From assembly GCA_002633005.1 (NCBI GenBank), contig NMRA01000108.1, positions 603,756-667,755 of the forward strand: DNA of 64,000 nt. Reading direction: 5' to 3'. The position numbers were made by a program, and so were the translations under genes. Each line of letters opens with the position of its first letter. The stretch's first letter is position 1. This document shows, one piece after another, positions 35,890-48,615 of this stretch. The DNA is from Phoronis australis (taxonomy: Eukaryota > Phoronida > Phoronidae). Below the pieces are notes generated by a model. The model ran no database searches and was not told the origin of the DNA. It was given only the letters and a program-made list of their open reading frames with translations.

Positions 35890-36250
35890 TTACATTGGTA
35901 GTTCAAAACTCTACGAAAGATTTTTACCAATTTACACAGCTATACGGAAAGTTTTAATATCATTTATATTTTTAAAACTTATTGCAAAATATAGACTCGT
36001 TTTTGACAACATGGTACCTTTTTGCGCTGTTTGAGGCTTTTACTGGGAAATTTTCAGCTGTGCAAGAATGCCGCAAAAGGGTTAGGTCTGTGAATTCAAC
36101 TCCAACAAAAGGTGGCGGTTCTGAAGTGAATGGGCGACTTTTTCATGGAAACTCCCTGCAACTGGGTTCTTTTTCCGTGTACTCTCTAAATGGGTGGATA
36201 TCCCAACTTTCCAGCTGCATCGCCATCAAAAATATAAACAAGTACCCCCA
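35890..36250. repeat. Interspersed repeat, copy 1 (pairs with 44520-44840)
   Basis: TAAAACTTATTGCAAAAT, GGTTCTTTTTCC, ACTCTCTAAATGGGTGGATA and CTTTCCAGCTGC match in order the blocks at 44525-44755, with about a quarter of positions changed. An ORF reading through it is therefore discounted. Confidence 0.6.
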
Positions 36251-36840
36251 GAGGTTAAAGCCAGCTGACATGTTGTCTTGCTTGTGTCAAACTCACTGAC
36301 ATAACAAACTTGGTTTACAGACAACCAGCCAGGATATCTTTCTCTATTGCTACAGACAATATTGCATGCCTTCTTATTTCTACTGGATCAGTGTTTACGT
36401 CGCATGTGTGTAGGATACAGAATTGCCTCATGTCTCATTTGTTCGAATTGCCGCTGAAATCGAATCACTGCAGAACGCAGACTGATAGTGTCTTTTGCGT
36501 ACCTGTTGCAATTTCGAGTCGATTCTGTTAGTACCTATGAGTGGAAGGTCTAAAACACCGTACCACAAGGTAAGTCAAGTTATGTTGACTATGAAAGTGG
36601 TCGAAACATAAAGGGCCTAGTATGACGTCACAGTTGACGGCGGGAACCAGTACATGGGTGGCCGACAGTATTCCGAGTTGTAGGTCGGGTCTCAATGAAA
36701 GGAACCAACCAGCGCCTGGTTCGTCTCTACAAGATCGAGGTACAAACCTCAAAGTTATCAAACTATGAGCTTAACAGGCCACGGTATCTGTACTCAGCTT
36801 TGACTTATGCATTAGAAAAGGTGAATGAGGGCAACGATGG

Positions 36841-37514
36841 CTAGAAAGAGTGACTGAGGTGTGGACTTTGAGACAGCAAGTATAGTGACGACAAATATTG
36901 ATTTGCAACAGACGAAATTTGTCTCCCTTTCTTGTTGACCCTCTGACTGAAGCCGCATTGACTCCGCTTGAATTCACCACCAGGTGTCGCACCGTAACTT
37001 GTCAAGTCTGCCCGACTGGTGACGTTCTTCTGAACTCCTGATAAATAAGAATAGTAGTTTTACAGTTTTGTCACTAGCTACAGTCTGCATCGAATTTTCC
37101 TACACGTACTGGCCCTTCCAAATTCGCACTCCGAACAAAATCGCAATATTCAATCAAACATTAAAAGGCTACTTCTAGATTTTTCATGCCTTGTTGCTGG
37201 TGTGAGTTATCTTATTTGCATTTTTTATTTCTTGTAGGTTTAACAATGCCACAAGTGAATTTAAACTAAGTTCTGAAATGGTGCGTACTTTTGATAGCAG
37301 TTTTGGTCGTAAACATTTCACAAAACGACTGTACACAAAATGTCAAGAGCTCGTTATCGCTGAGTGTATGATTCAACCGCAAGTCATGAGGTGTTTCTCA
37401 TAACAGTGTGAAGTAGCGGCGACTCCCATTGTCTGTTCTAAGCGAGGTAAGGCACTGGGTCAGATTCGTCAAAGGAAACATAAGCCTACCTGTTGGAGGT
37501 AACTCGGTGTCCAT
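36841..37514 (-). CDS. Candidate small two-exon gene, 73 residues, unknown product
   Basis: Exon 1 (37514-37490) starts with ATG in good context (ATC-ATG-G) and encodes MDTELPPT plus one base before GTAGGC. Exon 2 (37037-36841), after TTTATCAG, continues in frame as GVQKNVTSRADLTSYGATPG and ends at TAG. The peptide is hydrophilic, basic in its second half, with no signal peptide or membrane segment. An internal CCTG|GTGGTG at about 36977 could be a donor, so further exons are possible. I do not recognise the family, and chance splicing signals are a real alternative. Confidence 0.3.
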
Positions 37515-38327
37515 GATCTAAGTAAAGGCTTCGTGCGTTTATCAAATCTGACCAAAGTGCGGAAATAGATCAGCCCCATGATGTGTGTACTGTGACATTC
37601 ATAACCTTTGATTGATAACGTGTTTACACGCAGCAGCTTGTTGACGAGGTTTTGGTTATTACATCACTAGATTGTGAAGGTAAAAGACGCTCATGCTTTA
37701 GTTCCTACTGGCGGTTATTAAGGAGTCACTGGTGAGGACACTTTGACTATTCTGTGCCTCATATATGGAGGTATAGTCATAATTATAATTATGTTTAAGA
37801 GTCACGGTAATGTAGCATGTTGCCGCAGTGAGATTGTATATAATTTCTTAGTTTTGATTTTTGTATGACAAAGAAAATTTCACGCAGGTTGTGACTTTGA
37901 AATTTTGATCGCTGATTTTAAAATACAGTGAAACGTGCTTCATGGGTGTCGGTTTATACTTTCCTTTGGTAACTTTAATTTGGTTTGTTTCCGCAGAGAG
38001 TTTCTTTACAGTGTCGTGGTACAACCGGTGTTTTAGGTCAAATGGTTATCGGGGTGGTTATGATGAACGCTTTAACAAACGTATTTACATGTTTGTATAC
38101 ATTTTTGTAAATGTGTTTATTAAGCACCTTAAAGTGCAACTGTCTTTCCTAAAATACAGAAACCAAATGCATATTACTATACCATTATCAATTTTGTGTT
38201 GGTATCCAGACCCAACAATGTGATTATATAATACTTGTTCTTTAAAGTATAGCCAAAAGCATTCTGATATGAGGGAATACGTAAAGTGAACGCCATGTTT
38301 TTGTAAAAAGATTTGCGTAATTGTAGC

Positions 38328-38341
38328 GTCACCATGGAAAC
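38328..38341. promoter_or_regulatory. X-box-like motif
   Basis: GTCACCATGGAAAC fits RYYRYY-N2-RRNRAC and is closer to the canonical GTTNCCATGGNAAC than the intronic copies. No gene start is recognised beside it. Confidence 0.25.
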
Positions 38342-41300
38342 TATGTTGCACGTGTGAAAGGACTTTAATTCAGTAGCCTCGTTCCGCACTCCAGCGCACA
38401 ATCGTCTTGTCTTCGTGGGAGCCGAAATTACAGCTCCCCAAACCATCGACGCCTCGACGTTAGTATGAAAGGTCCATCATATAAGTTCCTGACTGTGTTG
38501 ACTTCTTTATTTGGAAAGTCACGTGAGTTGACTACCCTAATATGTGTCTTTACTTTCGCATTTCAAAAAGGCTATACAGAATACATAAAACACCGTTTGT
38601 TTGTCGTTTTTCAAAACTTTCTGTACGCTATGAATTATCGTACGTAGCATAGACAGAGACTATGTCGCATCTTCATAATGGGAGGACAAAAATTGTCGAC
38701 TAGACGCAACAGTCAAATGAGCTACACTCTAATTTGTCCATTGAGCGCAGTATACTACGCTTATCAAATCCGCGTGTTGCAATTACTGAACGAACATCAT
38801 AGGCCCTATGGAATAAAGGCAAAAAACCATAGCGATGAGAGGTTCAATATGTGCCCTTGTTGAGAGATCGAATAGTCTTCGTCGCGATTATAAGCAGGTC
38901 GCCTTCTATCACTCAAACAAACTTTTGATTTAGGCCACTTTACGTTATGAAAGTGGTCTCAATGCTTATTTCGATCAGAAAGGCTTTGTGAACTTTGGAA
39001 AGTTCGGGCGCTTTGTAACTGGGCGTGACCTGAGGGCTCTACAATTTGACTCGTCGGGACGGGACACTTTTTGAAATTTGTACGTTTTGATATTTGGAGT
39101 TATGTTCCGTGACAAGTAATTAAAATGAAATAGACAATGTCAAATAAGCATGAAATAGGTAGGCGGAAGTCATTGATAATCTTAAACATGTAAAATTCTT
39201 ACCACTGAGATATAGTCATAATTGTGAATACTCTGTCAGGTATCAAATAAAAGGTTACGCTTCAACAGCGAATGCTTGTTGAGTGATTACACTTTGGTAG
39301 CCATCGACCTACAACAAATAATCCATTCTCTTGACTGTGGCATTCTGACACTATCATTCTGTTATCGCGATACAGGCGTTTTATTGCCTCTTGTCCACTT
39401 CCAAATTGCACAATAGTCGGTAGACATTACATGCTTCCAACAAACTGGTTAATTGTGGCACAAATTAAAAAGAGCCAACTATGGAGCATGGGATCATTAT
39501 TTGTGTTGGCGATTGATGGACTTCTTATTTCAGAGGTATTCCTTCCTTTAAATTCACCAGTTAAGATCATAGAACTGATTAGTTCCGTCAGTCGAAAGAT
39601 GTCGCTAAAATATATACATGTCGTAACTTCCAGCTCTGTTTGTTTTTGCCTTATTTTACTATTTCTTTAAGTTTTCCTTAAAGTGGCGGCAATTGAGCCA
39701 CTACCCATAATGCACGAGTCCGCTGCTGTCACTCACTACGACGGTGGTACACCACCAAAAATAAAAATCAAATTACAAAAATTGATATTAAATTCAATTA
39801 AGTTTGAAAATATTTGAGGTTGTGTTCAATGAACATCATTTGGAAATTAAGTTTTGGATGAACTCACTAAAGTCCGTTTTATGAAGCTATTAACTAAAAT
39901 AAAGCTGAAATAGCAGAATCTTGAACAGCACGATTTAGCAAAGACCGTATTTCCGAAATTTATTTTGTCAAGTGCAGGTAGTAGTTGACTGTAAATACGG
40001 GCTACTGTCAAAGTTACGTCAGCTGCAGTGATTCGTTCTTGTCAAGAGCATATAGCATAGCGTTCCCACTCACGTACCTAGGATCATCTTAGCTGCGACT
40101 GGGTGTTGGTGCCACGTTTGATAAAACAGCCTCTTGGTCAATAAAAATTTTAATAATCAAACGAGCGTTTCGTTACAGACTGGCTACTCAGCACAGTACC
40201 AGCATTGTTGAAATTAAACGTAACCCTTGAGCACAATGCTCACATTTTGCGTGATTACAAAAGTTAAACAAGTCTGTATGCCCTCTAGTGAGTTACCCGG
40301 ACAAATTACGGTTCACGCTGAAAGTTTTGTGATCTCCGCTTATCTAGCTAATTTTGAAGTTGTACGCCACTCAGGGGCATTGGTGTGCATGGCACGGCAA
40401 TAAAAGATTCCCCGTTATGGAGCAAACACCAATAAATCAACGTTGACTGAAGATGGAAGATATACCAGTTTCACACGTTACCTCAGCGCGTTTTCAACGA
40501 AAACAAAGCGAAACACTTGGCACCTAGGCTCGCCATCTGCGTCCAAATTATATGCCAAGAACAATGGTTTTGAAGTGCTTAGTTGTTCAAATTTTATATG
40601 CCATGTCGCTCTTCAAGGAAGTGCTTAGCTGTTAAGTTTAAGTTTATTTCCGTTTTTCATTTTACTATAGGCGGTGGTCATTGTCTACTCATGAGAGTGC
40701 ATGGCCTACGTGTGATTGAAAGGTTAACGCGCTTGTTATTTCGAACACAGTTTTCCAGTTGTTAGAGCTTGGGCAAAAATTGGAATACCTAACTTCTTTG
40801 TTGCATTTGAGTTTGTTTGCATATCCTGACGTAACTTTGTTTTTGTTAGCTTGTATTTTCGAGTGCCAACCACAAACACCTTCATTGAGCTTGTTGGCAT
40901 AATTATGCGTTTGAGTTGATAAAAGTGCTGCCTATGTACATCATTGAGTAAAACAATTATTTGTTATTAATAATAGCTACTCATCGGCAATATAGTCAAC
41001 CGTAAAGGTACATTTCACCGGACACGTTTTGGCCTCATCGTTAGCGTTTCTGTTTTCGAAGTCATTAACGTTTAGTTTCAGTTTTCACTTTGTTACAGTA
41101 GAGCCAGTGTCTGAACCGGTAAAATTTCAAATAATGAACAAAGGCGTAGATACTGTGGTAACCTGTTATGTTGTATTCACGATTTCAATACGAACTTTTG
41201 TAGTGAGCGAACGTTAGGTACACGCTAGCGGAAAACATCTACTGCTCTCAAAACGTTCGTTCGCTTCAGGCGGTGCTTTTGTCAGTTCACGTTATAATTG

Positions 41301-42939
41301 AATATAGCATTTGAAATATAATTCAAGTTGTCTCAGTTGCGCGAATGCATTACAATTTGATATTTAGTGAAGCCAAATGCACATGATCCTGTCTTTAATG
41401 TTTGAGCAATCGCTCGAATTACCTCTTTTTACAACTATTTATTCATTTGAAATACCATGGGTAGATAACTCCATAAATTAATGTAAGATTTACTGGAAAG
41501 CTGACTAAGAGCATGAGAACATTTTACACGGTGTTTCAAAAAGGTGCACCTGCAATCGAGAACTATCTCATCAATATATTTAGTAGGTAGATGGCATATG
41601 GAATAGTTCCCTTACCGTATGTGCCTTTGCCAGAATCCCAACTGTATTGAAGCAGCCTCAAATATTGAACACCACCCAACGTCTCGGGTATTTGCTTAGG
41701 TTACGACACTACCCTGATGCGGAGGCTATGATAGTACTCGAAAGGTTTTGGATGGTTGCCAGACATAAACGCGCGTGCTCTGCATTCAATCCTGGGGCCC
41801 GTGACGTAGCGTAAGATACTTTCAAGTAAAAATTAGTGTAAAGCAAATATTGGTGTAGTCACGTTTTTGCTTGTGATTCATAGCGATATCTCCCGAAAAC
41901 TAGTGGAATCTCGCCAAACTCATAACGACCTGTTCTTACGATGTGCAGTTCAGACCCACCTTTCTGAAACACCCTGTATGTGGTTTACTACCGATATGTC
42001 AAATCGCTTCAGATGGATTTTCAATTATGAGCAATGCTGAAGATCACTAGTCTTATCAAAATGTGTATAGCGTGGACTTTTTTTTCTGATAGCATACATT
42101 GTTTTGTTTTCTTACTTGAACTTTGGTGGTTCCACACGCAAAGCACAATATGTTTCTATTGGTGTTTATCAGCTTCACACAAAGTACATAGAGACCGCAA
42201 TGAGTATCTGAAATAGTAAAAATTGACAAACACGTGTTGCTTTTTAAATTAACATAATTTAAAAAGTTTAAAAATGAATAGTTTCAAACTTTTCAACAAA
42301 GAAATAATAATGTCACAAAGGGACTAGAGACATCTAAAAATTTGCAGGTGTAGTCTACTTATTTTCACAGAAAAATCAAAAGATTTGGCAGATAAAAAGA
42401 CACACCCGAAACGACATCACTTGTTGGAATTAGCTCCGAACTGTTATTAGCTGCAAATGTCTTCAAACATGAACATAATTGTTAAATTTCATTCCAGGCG
42501 GTTTTGTGGACTGAGATACATGTATGGGCACACTACGTCAAAGATAAGGGGGGTGCTAGAGTTGTCGAGTAGACAGGCGCTGACACATTGCCACCAATAC
42601 CCCGACAGGTGTCGAGGTTCATCAAGATCCTCCCCCCATTGGCTCTCTCATCCGGAAATGCTTTCGAGTAGAAATAACTGAATAGGTGCAGGGGTAGTCA
42701 AATCTCAGTGTCAAAAATCCACTAGTTCCGTTGCAATATCGTATCATATCTGTTCAGTTTTAACATGAGTCATAATTCAGCTCTTTAGATATTAACCCAA
42801 AAGGCTTTTGGCAAAAAGTAGGATAACGAAAACATAAAAGAAGACTAGGATGAGATATAATTTCAAATTCATCGAGAAATCTCCTCGCATTGGGAAATTT
42901 CAGCCAAATACCCTTTAGTGTTGTTAAAACCTGTCGCTA

Positions 42940-43790
42940 TAATGAATGTCCACTTCTCGGAATGACCAGCCAAAACCAAAATGACCAATAGGGAATATTA
43001 CGGTAGCGGATTAATCATTACTCCAGATAAATCCCCGTCATAGTACCTGTCAGATTTTCCTAGATCTGCCAAACGTTTTTTAGATAGAGATACTGCTGGA
43101 AAGGATGGTCACTAAAGTGGCCACTTGGGGACGCTAAAGTAGTCAAATCTGCTGGAAAAGACTTTTGCCTGTGGAAACCCATTACAAATCTCTGCGTCAT
43201 TCGGTTCTCTATATATCATCCGAAAAACGATTTTTGCAAGACACGTCTTGCTGAAAGTTTAAACCCCATAGCTAAAGTAGACCAATCCAAATGAAAATGG
43301 ACTCTTACCGGAGCATTGCCGTCACATATCTCTATGTCTTGTCACATTGAAATCTGTCTATTGTTTCTCTAGATGTCATCCGAAAATGCTCTTCCTTCAA
43401 AAGCACAAGAAAATCACGTTATCGAGACCAAAAGACACTAGATGGTGCTGCAGTGGTCTAATCCGCCAGAATAAAATCTACTAGTGTCGGAGTATTACCG
43501 TCGCATACTTTTGTGTCATTGAAAACCGCCAATCGGTTTTCTATGTATTATCCGGAAACGCTACTCCCCAAAAGTACTGAAAAGGCTCTTGAGATCCGAA
43601 CGGCCACTAGGATGTATTTCAGAAGTCAAATCTGCCTGAAAATGGACTGGTGTTGACCATGGCCGCAACATACTTGTTTGTCAAGTTTCATTGAAATCCA
43701 TCTATCAGTTCTCTAGATACCATCCGGAAACGCTCTTCCCCAAAACATACTGAATATTGAAAAGTGGCATGCAACGCCCTAATGTTGCCC
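42940..43790. repeat. Diverged tandem array, ~170-bp period
   Basis: CATCCGGAAACGCTCTTCCCC-like blocks recur at about 43217, 43377, 43549 and 43721, each preceded by TCATTGAAATCC and GGTTCTCTAGATA and followed by a GGCCACTAGG / AGTCAAATCTGC block. It resembles the 5.9-7.9 kb array in style (CACTAG heads, AGTCAAATC) and may be a distant relative. Confidence 0.65.
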
Positions 43791-44519
43791 TACTCCCTTG
43801 TGTCGCCAAATTTCATTAAGACATCATCGGAGAGTTTTGTGATATCGAGCGGACAATTGGACGCCCAGTTGGCGTGACGGTAAAATGCACGTGCACATAA
43901 ATACATGGACGTATAAAAAGATAGCTCAGTAAACTGCTTCAGCTTGATAAAATCTTGCAAAAAAGTTTCAATTTCACTTCACGTGGCCGAAATGATAAAA
44001 TAGATACTGTAAGTTCCCATACTTATCTGATAATATTTGTGTTGTGACTAATACACGGTTTGTTTTGCTTTGTGTTTTTGTAAACCTCACTCCGGCAGTC
44101 ACGGACCGAGGATTTGCAGACATCGGTTGGCATTTTAGTGATCTTTATGGCTTTGTCTGAGGTAAGCCAGCCATTATACAACATTGACTGAATTCTTGTC
44201 AACAAACTTCATAAGTGTAAAACTGAAGCTTTGACCGAAGATGAATTGCAAATTCGTTAAGAATACTCACTAGTGACATCGCAGCGTTTAGCATGCCTAC
44301 AGCTACGCCAGGTATTTGCACTTTGTATTTCACATCCATGAAGGTGTTGACATGTTTCAAGTTAGTTTGCTACCTTAGTCAATCTCGAACATTTCGTCGG
44401 CTGACGTGAGTGTAGACAACCAAGATTCACAAGCTGTGTAAGCCAATACTAGCGCGAATACGCGAAGTTGCGAATATTCCCCTAGAAAAGGTAAACGGGA
44501 TATCATGTACATATCTAAA

Positions 44520-44840
44520 ACTTGTTGCAAAAATGTCTTTTTGTACGGTTTCAGGGTTAGTGGGTTAAAAATCAGCTATCTAATATCCATTACGATCGGG
44601 TTGGGTTTATCAAACCAATTTCTACAAAAACTGATGATTTTGGAGTAAACCTATACGAAAGGGTGAGATTTTCATAGAATCTCCACTCAAATGAGTCCCT
44701 TTTTCCAGTCCACTCTCTAAACAGATGAATATCATAATTTTCCATCTGCTCTCGAACTAAGCATATTTTCGAGTGTCCCCCCGGGAAACGAACCGAGATG
44801 CTGTCAAAGATATTGGTGCTGGTGTGATGTTTAGCCTCAA
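44520..44840. repeat. Interspersed repeat, copy 2 (pairs with 35890-36250)
   Basis: CTAAAACTTGTTGCAAAAAT, CCCTTTTTCCAGTCCACTCTC, AACAGATGAATATC and TTTTCCATCTGC match 35890-36250 in order. The 87-codon minus-strand ORF over it is taken to be repeat-derived. Confidence 0.6.
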
Positions 44841-45588
44841 CGTGTGGAGCCATGAGCTATGTCGTGTGAATGAATATGACTGTTTCGCTCGTAGAAGTTG
44901 TAAATATGAAGCGACAAAACTAGACTAAATGTCAAAGGCATACTTCACGTACTATAAGCGGTATATTGTTTAATTTGTAGAGTGACTGACACGTAGACAT
45001 CGCATCGTAACGTAGACAAAATAGAAAACAATTCTTCGTCTCAAGATTCTCACAACTGAAATAGCAAATCATAGTCATTTCTTAGTTAGGGAAGATCTGA
45101 GGAGGTAAACAGATTTTGTGTCGTACTGGATTTCATTGAGTTGTGCACATCGTGCAAAAAACTAGCGTGACGCACTTGAGTCTTCTAGTGAAACGGTTGA
45201 TTATTGTCCTTCACTTAGGCTTCGGAAGGAGGTATGTGTTTTGTCTTGTGTGAGTGTACGCAGGTCTGTCTTCCGCGAGGCAAGTTACTGAGAGTTTAGT
45301 GATATCACCCAACTCTTCGGCATGCATTGCACGCGATTCATTTCCTTTCAATTGTAATCTTGCGTTGTGGAAAGGAGCCAAGTTTAATTTGGAACGTTTG
45401 CAACGACATTTTGGTGAATTTTCAGACTCGGGGACAAGCCGGTTATTCCACTCTTTTTCAGAACCGTAGGACATTCTCCAATGTTTTCTCAGAGCTATAT
45501 TTCCTATTTCATCCATGATATGTTTTCTTTTGAACTCCCAATTTTCTTTCCATTGAACCACAATTCATTTCACTCACTTATACGAGAC

Positions 45589-45660
45589 CTGAGTTAGCAC
45601 ATGCTTGGTAGAGCGTTTGACTGACAGTATACTGGAACTGAGCACCGAGTGTGCATCGAT
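45589..45660 (+). repeat. Possible tRNA-derived SINE fragment
   Basis: TTAGCACATGCTTGGTAGAGCG resembles a tRNA A box and D arm, followed by a TTGACTGACAGTATACTGGAA stretch. No clear B box; weak evidence. Confidence 0.3.
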
Positions 45661-47222
45661 GAGGAAAGAAATGTGTTCCTAAGAAAGGGTTACGTGAATA
45701 CAGCACGTGAGAAAAGAATTGTGCTCACAAGAAAATGACGCTGCAAATATGAAACCCGTGCAGTGAGTGTAAGGAAGGATCGATAAGATTTGGAAATAAC
45801 TCTACCTTTACAGAAACTGACATTGTTTATCGAATAATTACAAGTAAAAGAACGATGAAAAATCAAAAAGACGGGAAGCAAGCAACTTCTGACCTGTCGC
45901 CACGCCTTGGCAGAGGATCATAGTATCGAGTTTAATCCCCCCTAAGCGCTCACCTGTGCCTTTTTAGAAATATGATGATCTCATGAACTTAATATTCTTG
46001 TGCACTGAGTTTCGTATTAGGACTACCATAGATCATAAACAACAAATTTGAGCTCTGATATTCGCACCTGCTATGAAATTTCCAGGGGGCGCCACTCTCT
46101 TCCAAAAGCACAACTCCTGTTAGTGAGCACTGAGCAGTCGACCTGCCTTGCTTGTCGTAAGTAAAACGTGCGATACACCAAACGTCGCTAGTGAATAGTA
46201 ACGTCGCGGCCAGCTTGTGCGCTAGATCCCATACATGTATATTATGCACAAAAACATATAGAGTTGATGGTCCATGAGCCTGCTTAGATTTTACGCTGAG
46301 CGATTGTTCGTATTCGATTAATGCTTCTCACCTGCAGTACATGCCAAAAATATTCAGGCAAAATGACCCGGAATTCCCCGTCGCGACGGCTGGGCAGAAG
46401 CCAAATTCATCGTCAGAATGAAGGGAATTAACAGAAAAGTATTTTATCTGCCTAATCAACTTTGACGTGTTCTGCTCATCAAAGTTACAGAAACCCGTTA
46501 TCCCCTTTGTTTTATGTGTCACTGGTCTAACTTCGGCCCTCAGACTGTTATAAAACCTCTCAAAACTACTTGATATTTCCAGATATAAAACCTGTACTAT
46601 CCGGCTGAGCAGTAAGATTAAAGGGCGTTGCCTCCCGCTTGATGATCAAAGACGAAAAGAACTCGCCGAACATGAGACGTCAAGAAAAAAGGAAGGCACC
46701 ACCAACATACGTAAGCATGAAATCGATGTTTCAAAATTACTAATCTTTGCTACGTAAAATGATGGGTGAGCTCGTTTAGCGAACGTTCTGAGCGCTGCAC
46801 TCGTTGATAGTGGTGTAAGGTGTATGCTATAGACCGGGGAAGAAATATGGCTACATAAAAGTAACATCATGCGTATTATTTTAGCAGTTTACCTTACACC
46901 GTTGGCGTAAAGCATACCGCTCGGAACATTCGTTTTTTAATAGTTGTGTACCCTCTATATTTCCCATTTTTATTCATTTTCTTCTCAGAATTTCAAATTG
47001 AAATTTAAGTTTCCGTTTACCTTACTTGTTGTCAAAAGTGACTTTTGGTAACCGTCACTTACCCCTACAAATTCGTTTTGAATTGTTCTTTCTGCGCTTC
47101 GGTAGAACTGGTAGTTATTAATTACATAAGGTAGCCTCATAAGTTGACTTGATCCGACGGGTCAGTTTTGTGCACCAAGCAGGACACTGTGCATCAACAA
47201 ACTGTGCACACATCTACTTTAA

Positions 47223-47379
47223 AGGCGAAGGCAACCTTTTTTCATGTCATTTTGAGCTAAAATAAGGTTGGTTGGTTATCCTAGACATATTTTCCACTTA
47301 ATTACAGCTTTTCGTAATTTTGTTAATTACTCGTCCGCTACTCCGGAAGTGACGTTTTAGGAGGCAAGCATTTCGCGCC
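47223..47379 (+). repeat. Left terminal inverted repeat of the Kolobok-like element
   Basis: Starts AGGCGAAGGCAACC just inside TTAA and ends near GCATTTCGCGCC; inverse of 48616-48772 with only a few mismatches. Confidence 0.93.
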
Positions 47380-47487
47380 AATTTCTTTTCATATACTCTG
47401 ACTGTGAGAGCTGCCGACTCAGTCATTGTTCTACCTCGGTTGCGTTAAGTTCCGTCGTCGTTTGCTTTCATTTACTAGTCAGTCAAC

Positions 47488-48098
47488 ATGCCACACTGTT
47501 GCTGCGTACCGGGATGTACTATTTATCGTCTCACGCGCGCTTTGGGAGTACCTTTGCATCGCTTTCCGATGGATGACACACTTCGCCGTACTTGGCTCGT
47601 TCGTGTGAAGAGCGCAGCGTTACCCGTCCACGCAACGTACAGAGCAGTCGAGAATTACCGTGTGTGTGGCAAACACTTTCTGCCGTCCGATTACGAAAGG
47701 GATTTGTACGCTGAACTGATGAAGGTCCCTGCGAAACAACGCCTGAAGCAGGATGCCATTCCGTCTGTGTTGATTCCCGGCAGTGCCCCGTCGCCACCCC
47801 CAAGATGTGCGTATTTGAAGCGAGAAGCCTCGCGAGCTGTGGCCAGTACAGTGACTGGAGCCAGTGGAGGCACTTCATCTACTGTCACCCGTGCCTCAAC
47901 GTACCCCAGAGCGTGCCATTCCTGGAACCAGTAAGTGATTCGCCCTGTGCTGTTTTCTCCAGCCCAGAGCCTCTAAGCAGCCCTGCAGCGATATTGAGTA
48001 GTGGGAGTGATTACAGGCCCAGTTCGACACCCAGTGAAGAGGACAGTTCGTCGTCCAGTGAACAGATCGGTGAGCCAAACTTTGATAAGTTTATTGTG
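47488..48098 (+). pseudogene. THAP-domain transposase, N-terminal part; frame change and assembly gap
   Basis: ATG at 47488 opens MPHCCCVPGC. Residues 1-95 form a complete C2CH THAP zinc finger: Cys5/6 and Cys10, F-P at 26-27, Trp36, C60-G-K-H63, and the closing A-I-P-S-V-L (90-95). The reading frame ends at 47934. The continuation in another frame (from about 47890 to the gap) has a Ser/Glu-rich linker and NFDKFIV, which fits the start of a Kolobok-type core (usually K-[FY]-I-V-F-E-S). The two frames differ by one base deletion (or two inserted), or by an intron using the GTAAGT at 47932. The catalytic core would lie in the N gap. THAP fingers bind the element's own termini in such transposases. 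Confidence 0.82.
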
Positions 48099-48416
48099 NN
48101 NNNNNNNNNNNNNNNNNNNNNNNNNNNNNNNNNNNNNNNNNNNNNNNNNNNNNNNNNNNNNNNNNNNNNNNNNNNNNNNNNNNNNNNNNNNNNNNNNNNN
48201 NNNNNNNNNNNNNNNNNNNNNNNNNNNNNNNNNNNNNNNNNNNNNNNNNNNNNNNNNNNNNNNNNNNNNNNNNNNNNNNNNNNNNNNNNNNNNNNNNNNN
48301 NNNNNNNNNNNNNNNNNNNNNNNNNNNNNNNNNNNNNNNNNNNNNNNNNNNNNNNNNNNNNNNNNNNNNNNNNNNNNNNNNNNNNNNNNNNNNNNNNNNN
48401 NNNNNNNNNNNNNNNN
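48099..48416. other. Assembly gap, 318 N
   Basis: Run of N inside the transposon; true length unknown. ORFs drawn through it are meaningless. Confidence 1.
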
Positions 48417-48615
48417 ACGGGTCACCGAGTCCAGCCATTTTCAGCTTACAACACTCTAAACAATCCCTAAATCCAACGTAGTTGAGTTCTCTACTAACCT
48501 ATCTTGCCGCAGAATACTCGCCGATGGAAAGTGGTGGCGACAATTGTTGAAAAACAGCACAAAACAAAAGTAGAATAGAACAGATTCGCACGGGAAAGTC
48601 AACGCAAAACCAAGT

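Larger units (their letters stand above)
28125..36840. other. BBS7 5' flank and repeat-bearing intergenic DNA
   Basis: The BBS7 promoter should lie just right of 28124. I see no TATA box, and no full X-box within the first 600 bp. The remainder holds the small repeats listed separately (29406-29489, 32780-33330, 33069-33175, 35890-36250) and many short chance ORFs. No protein family recognised. Confidence 0.5.
37515..47222. other. Intergenic DNA, 37.5-47.2 kb
   Basis: No gene recognised on either strand. Contents are the repeats listed at 42940-43790, 44520-44840 and 45589-45660, an X-box-like sequence at 38328-38341, and chance ORFs up to 116 codons (45211-45561, minus) without family features. 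Confidence 0.45.

Noticed and set aside
45211-45561. 116-codon minus-strand ORF
   Set aside because: Composition unremarkable, no motif, and overlapping ORFs on the opposite strand; likely chance.
47805-48470. 221-codon ORF across the N run
   Set aside because: Much of it is N; only the part before 48099 is informative and it is described with the transposase.
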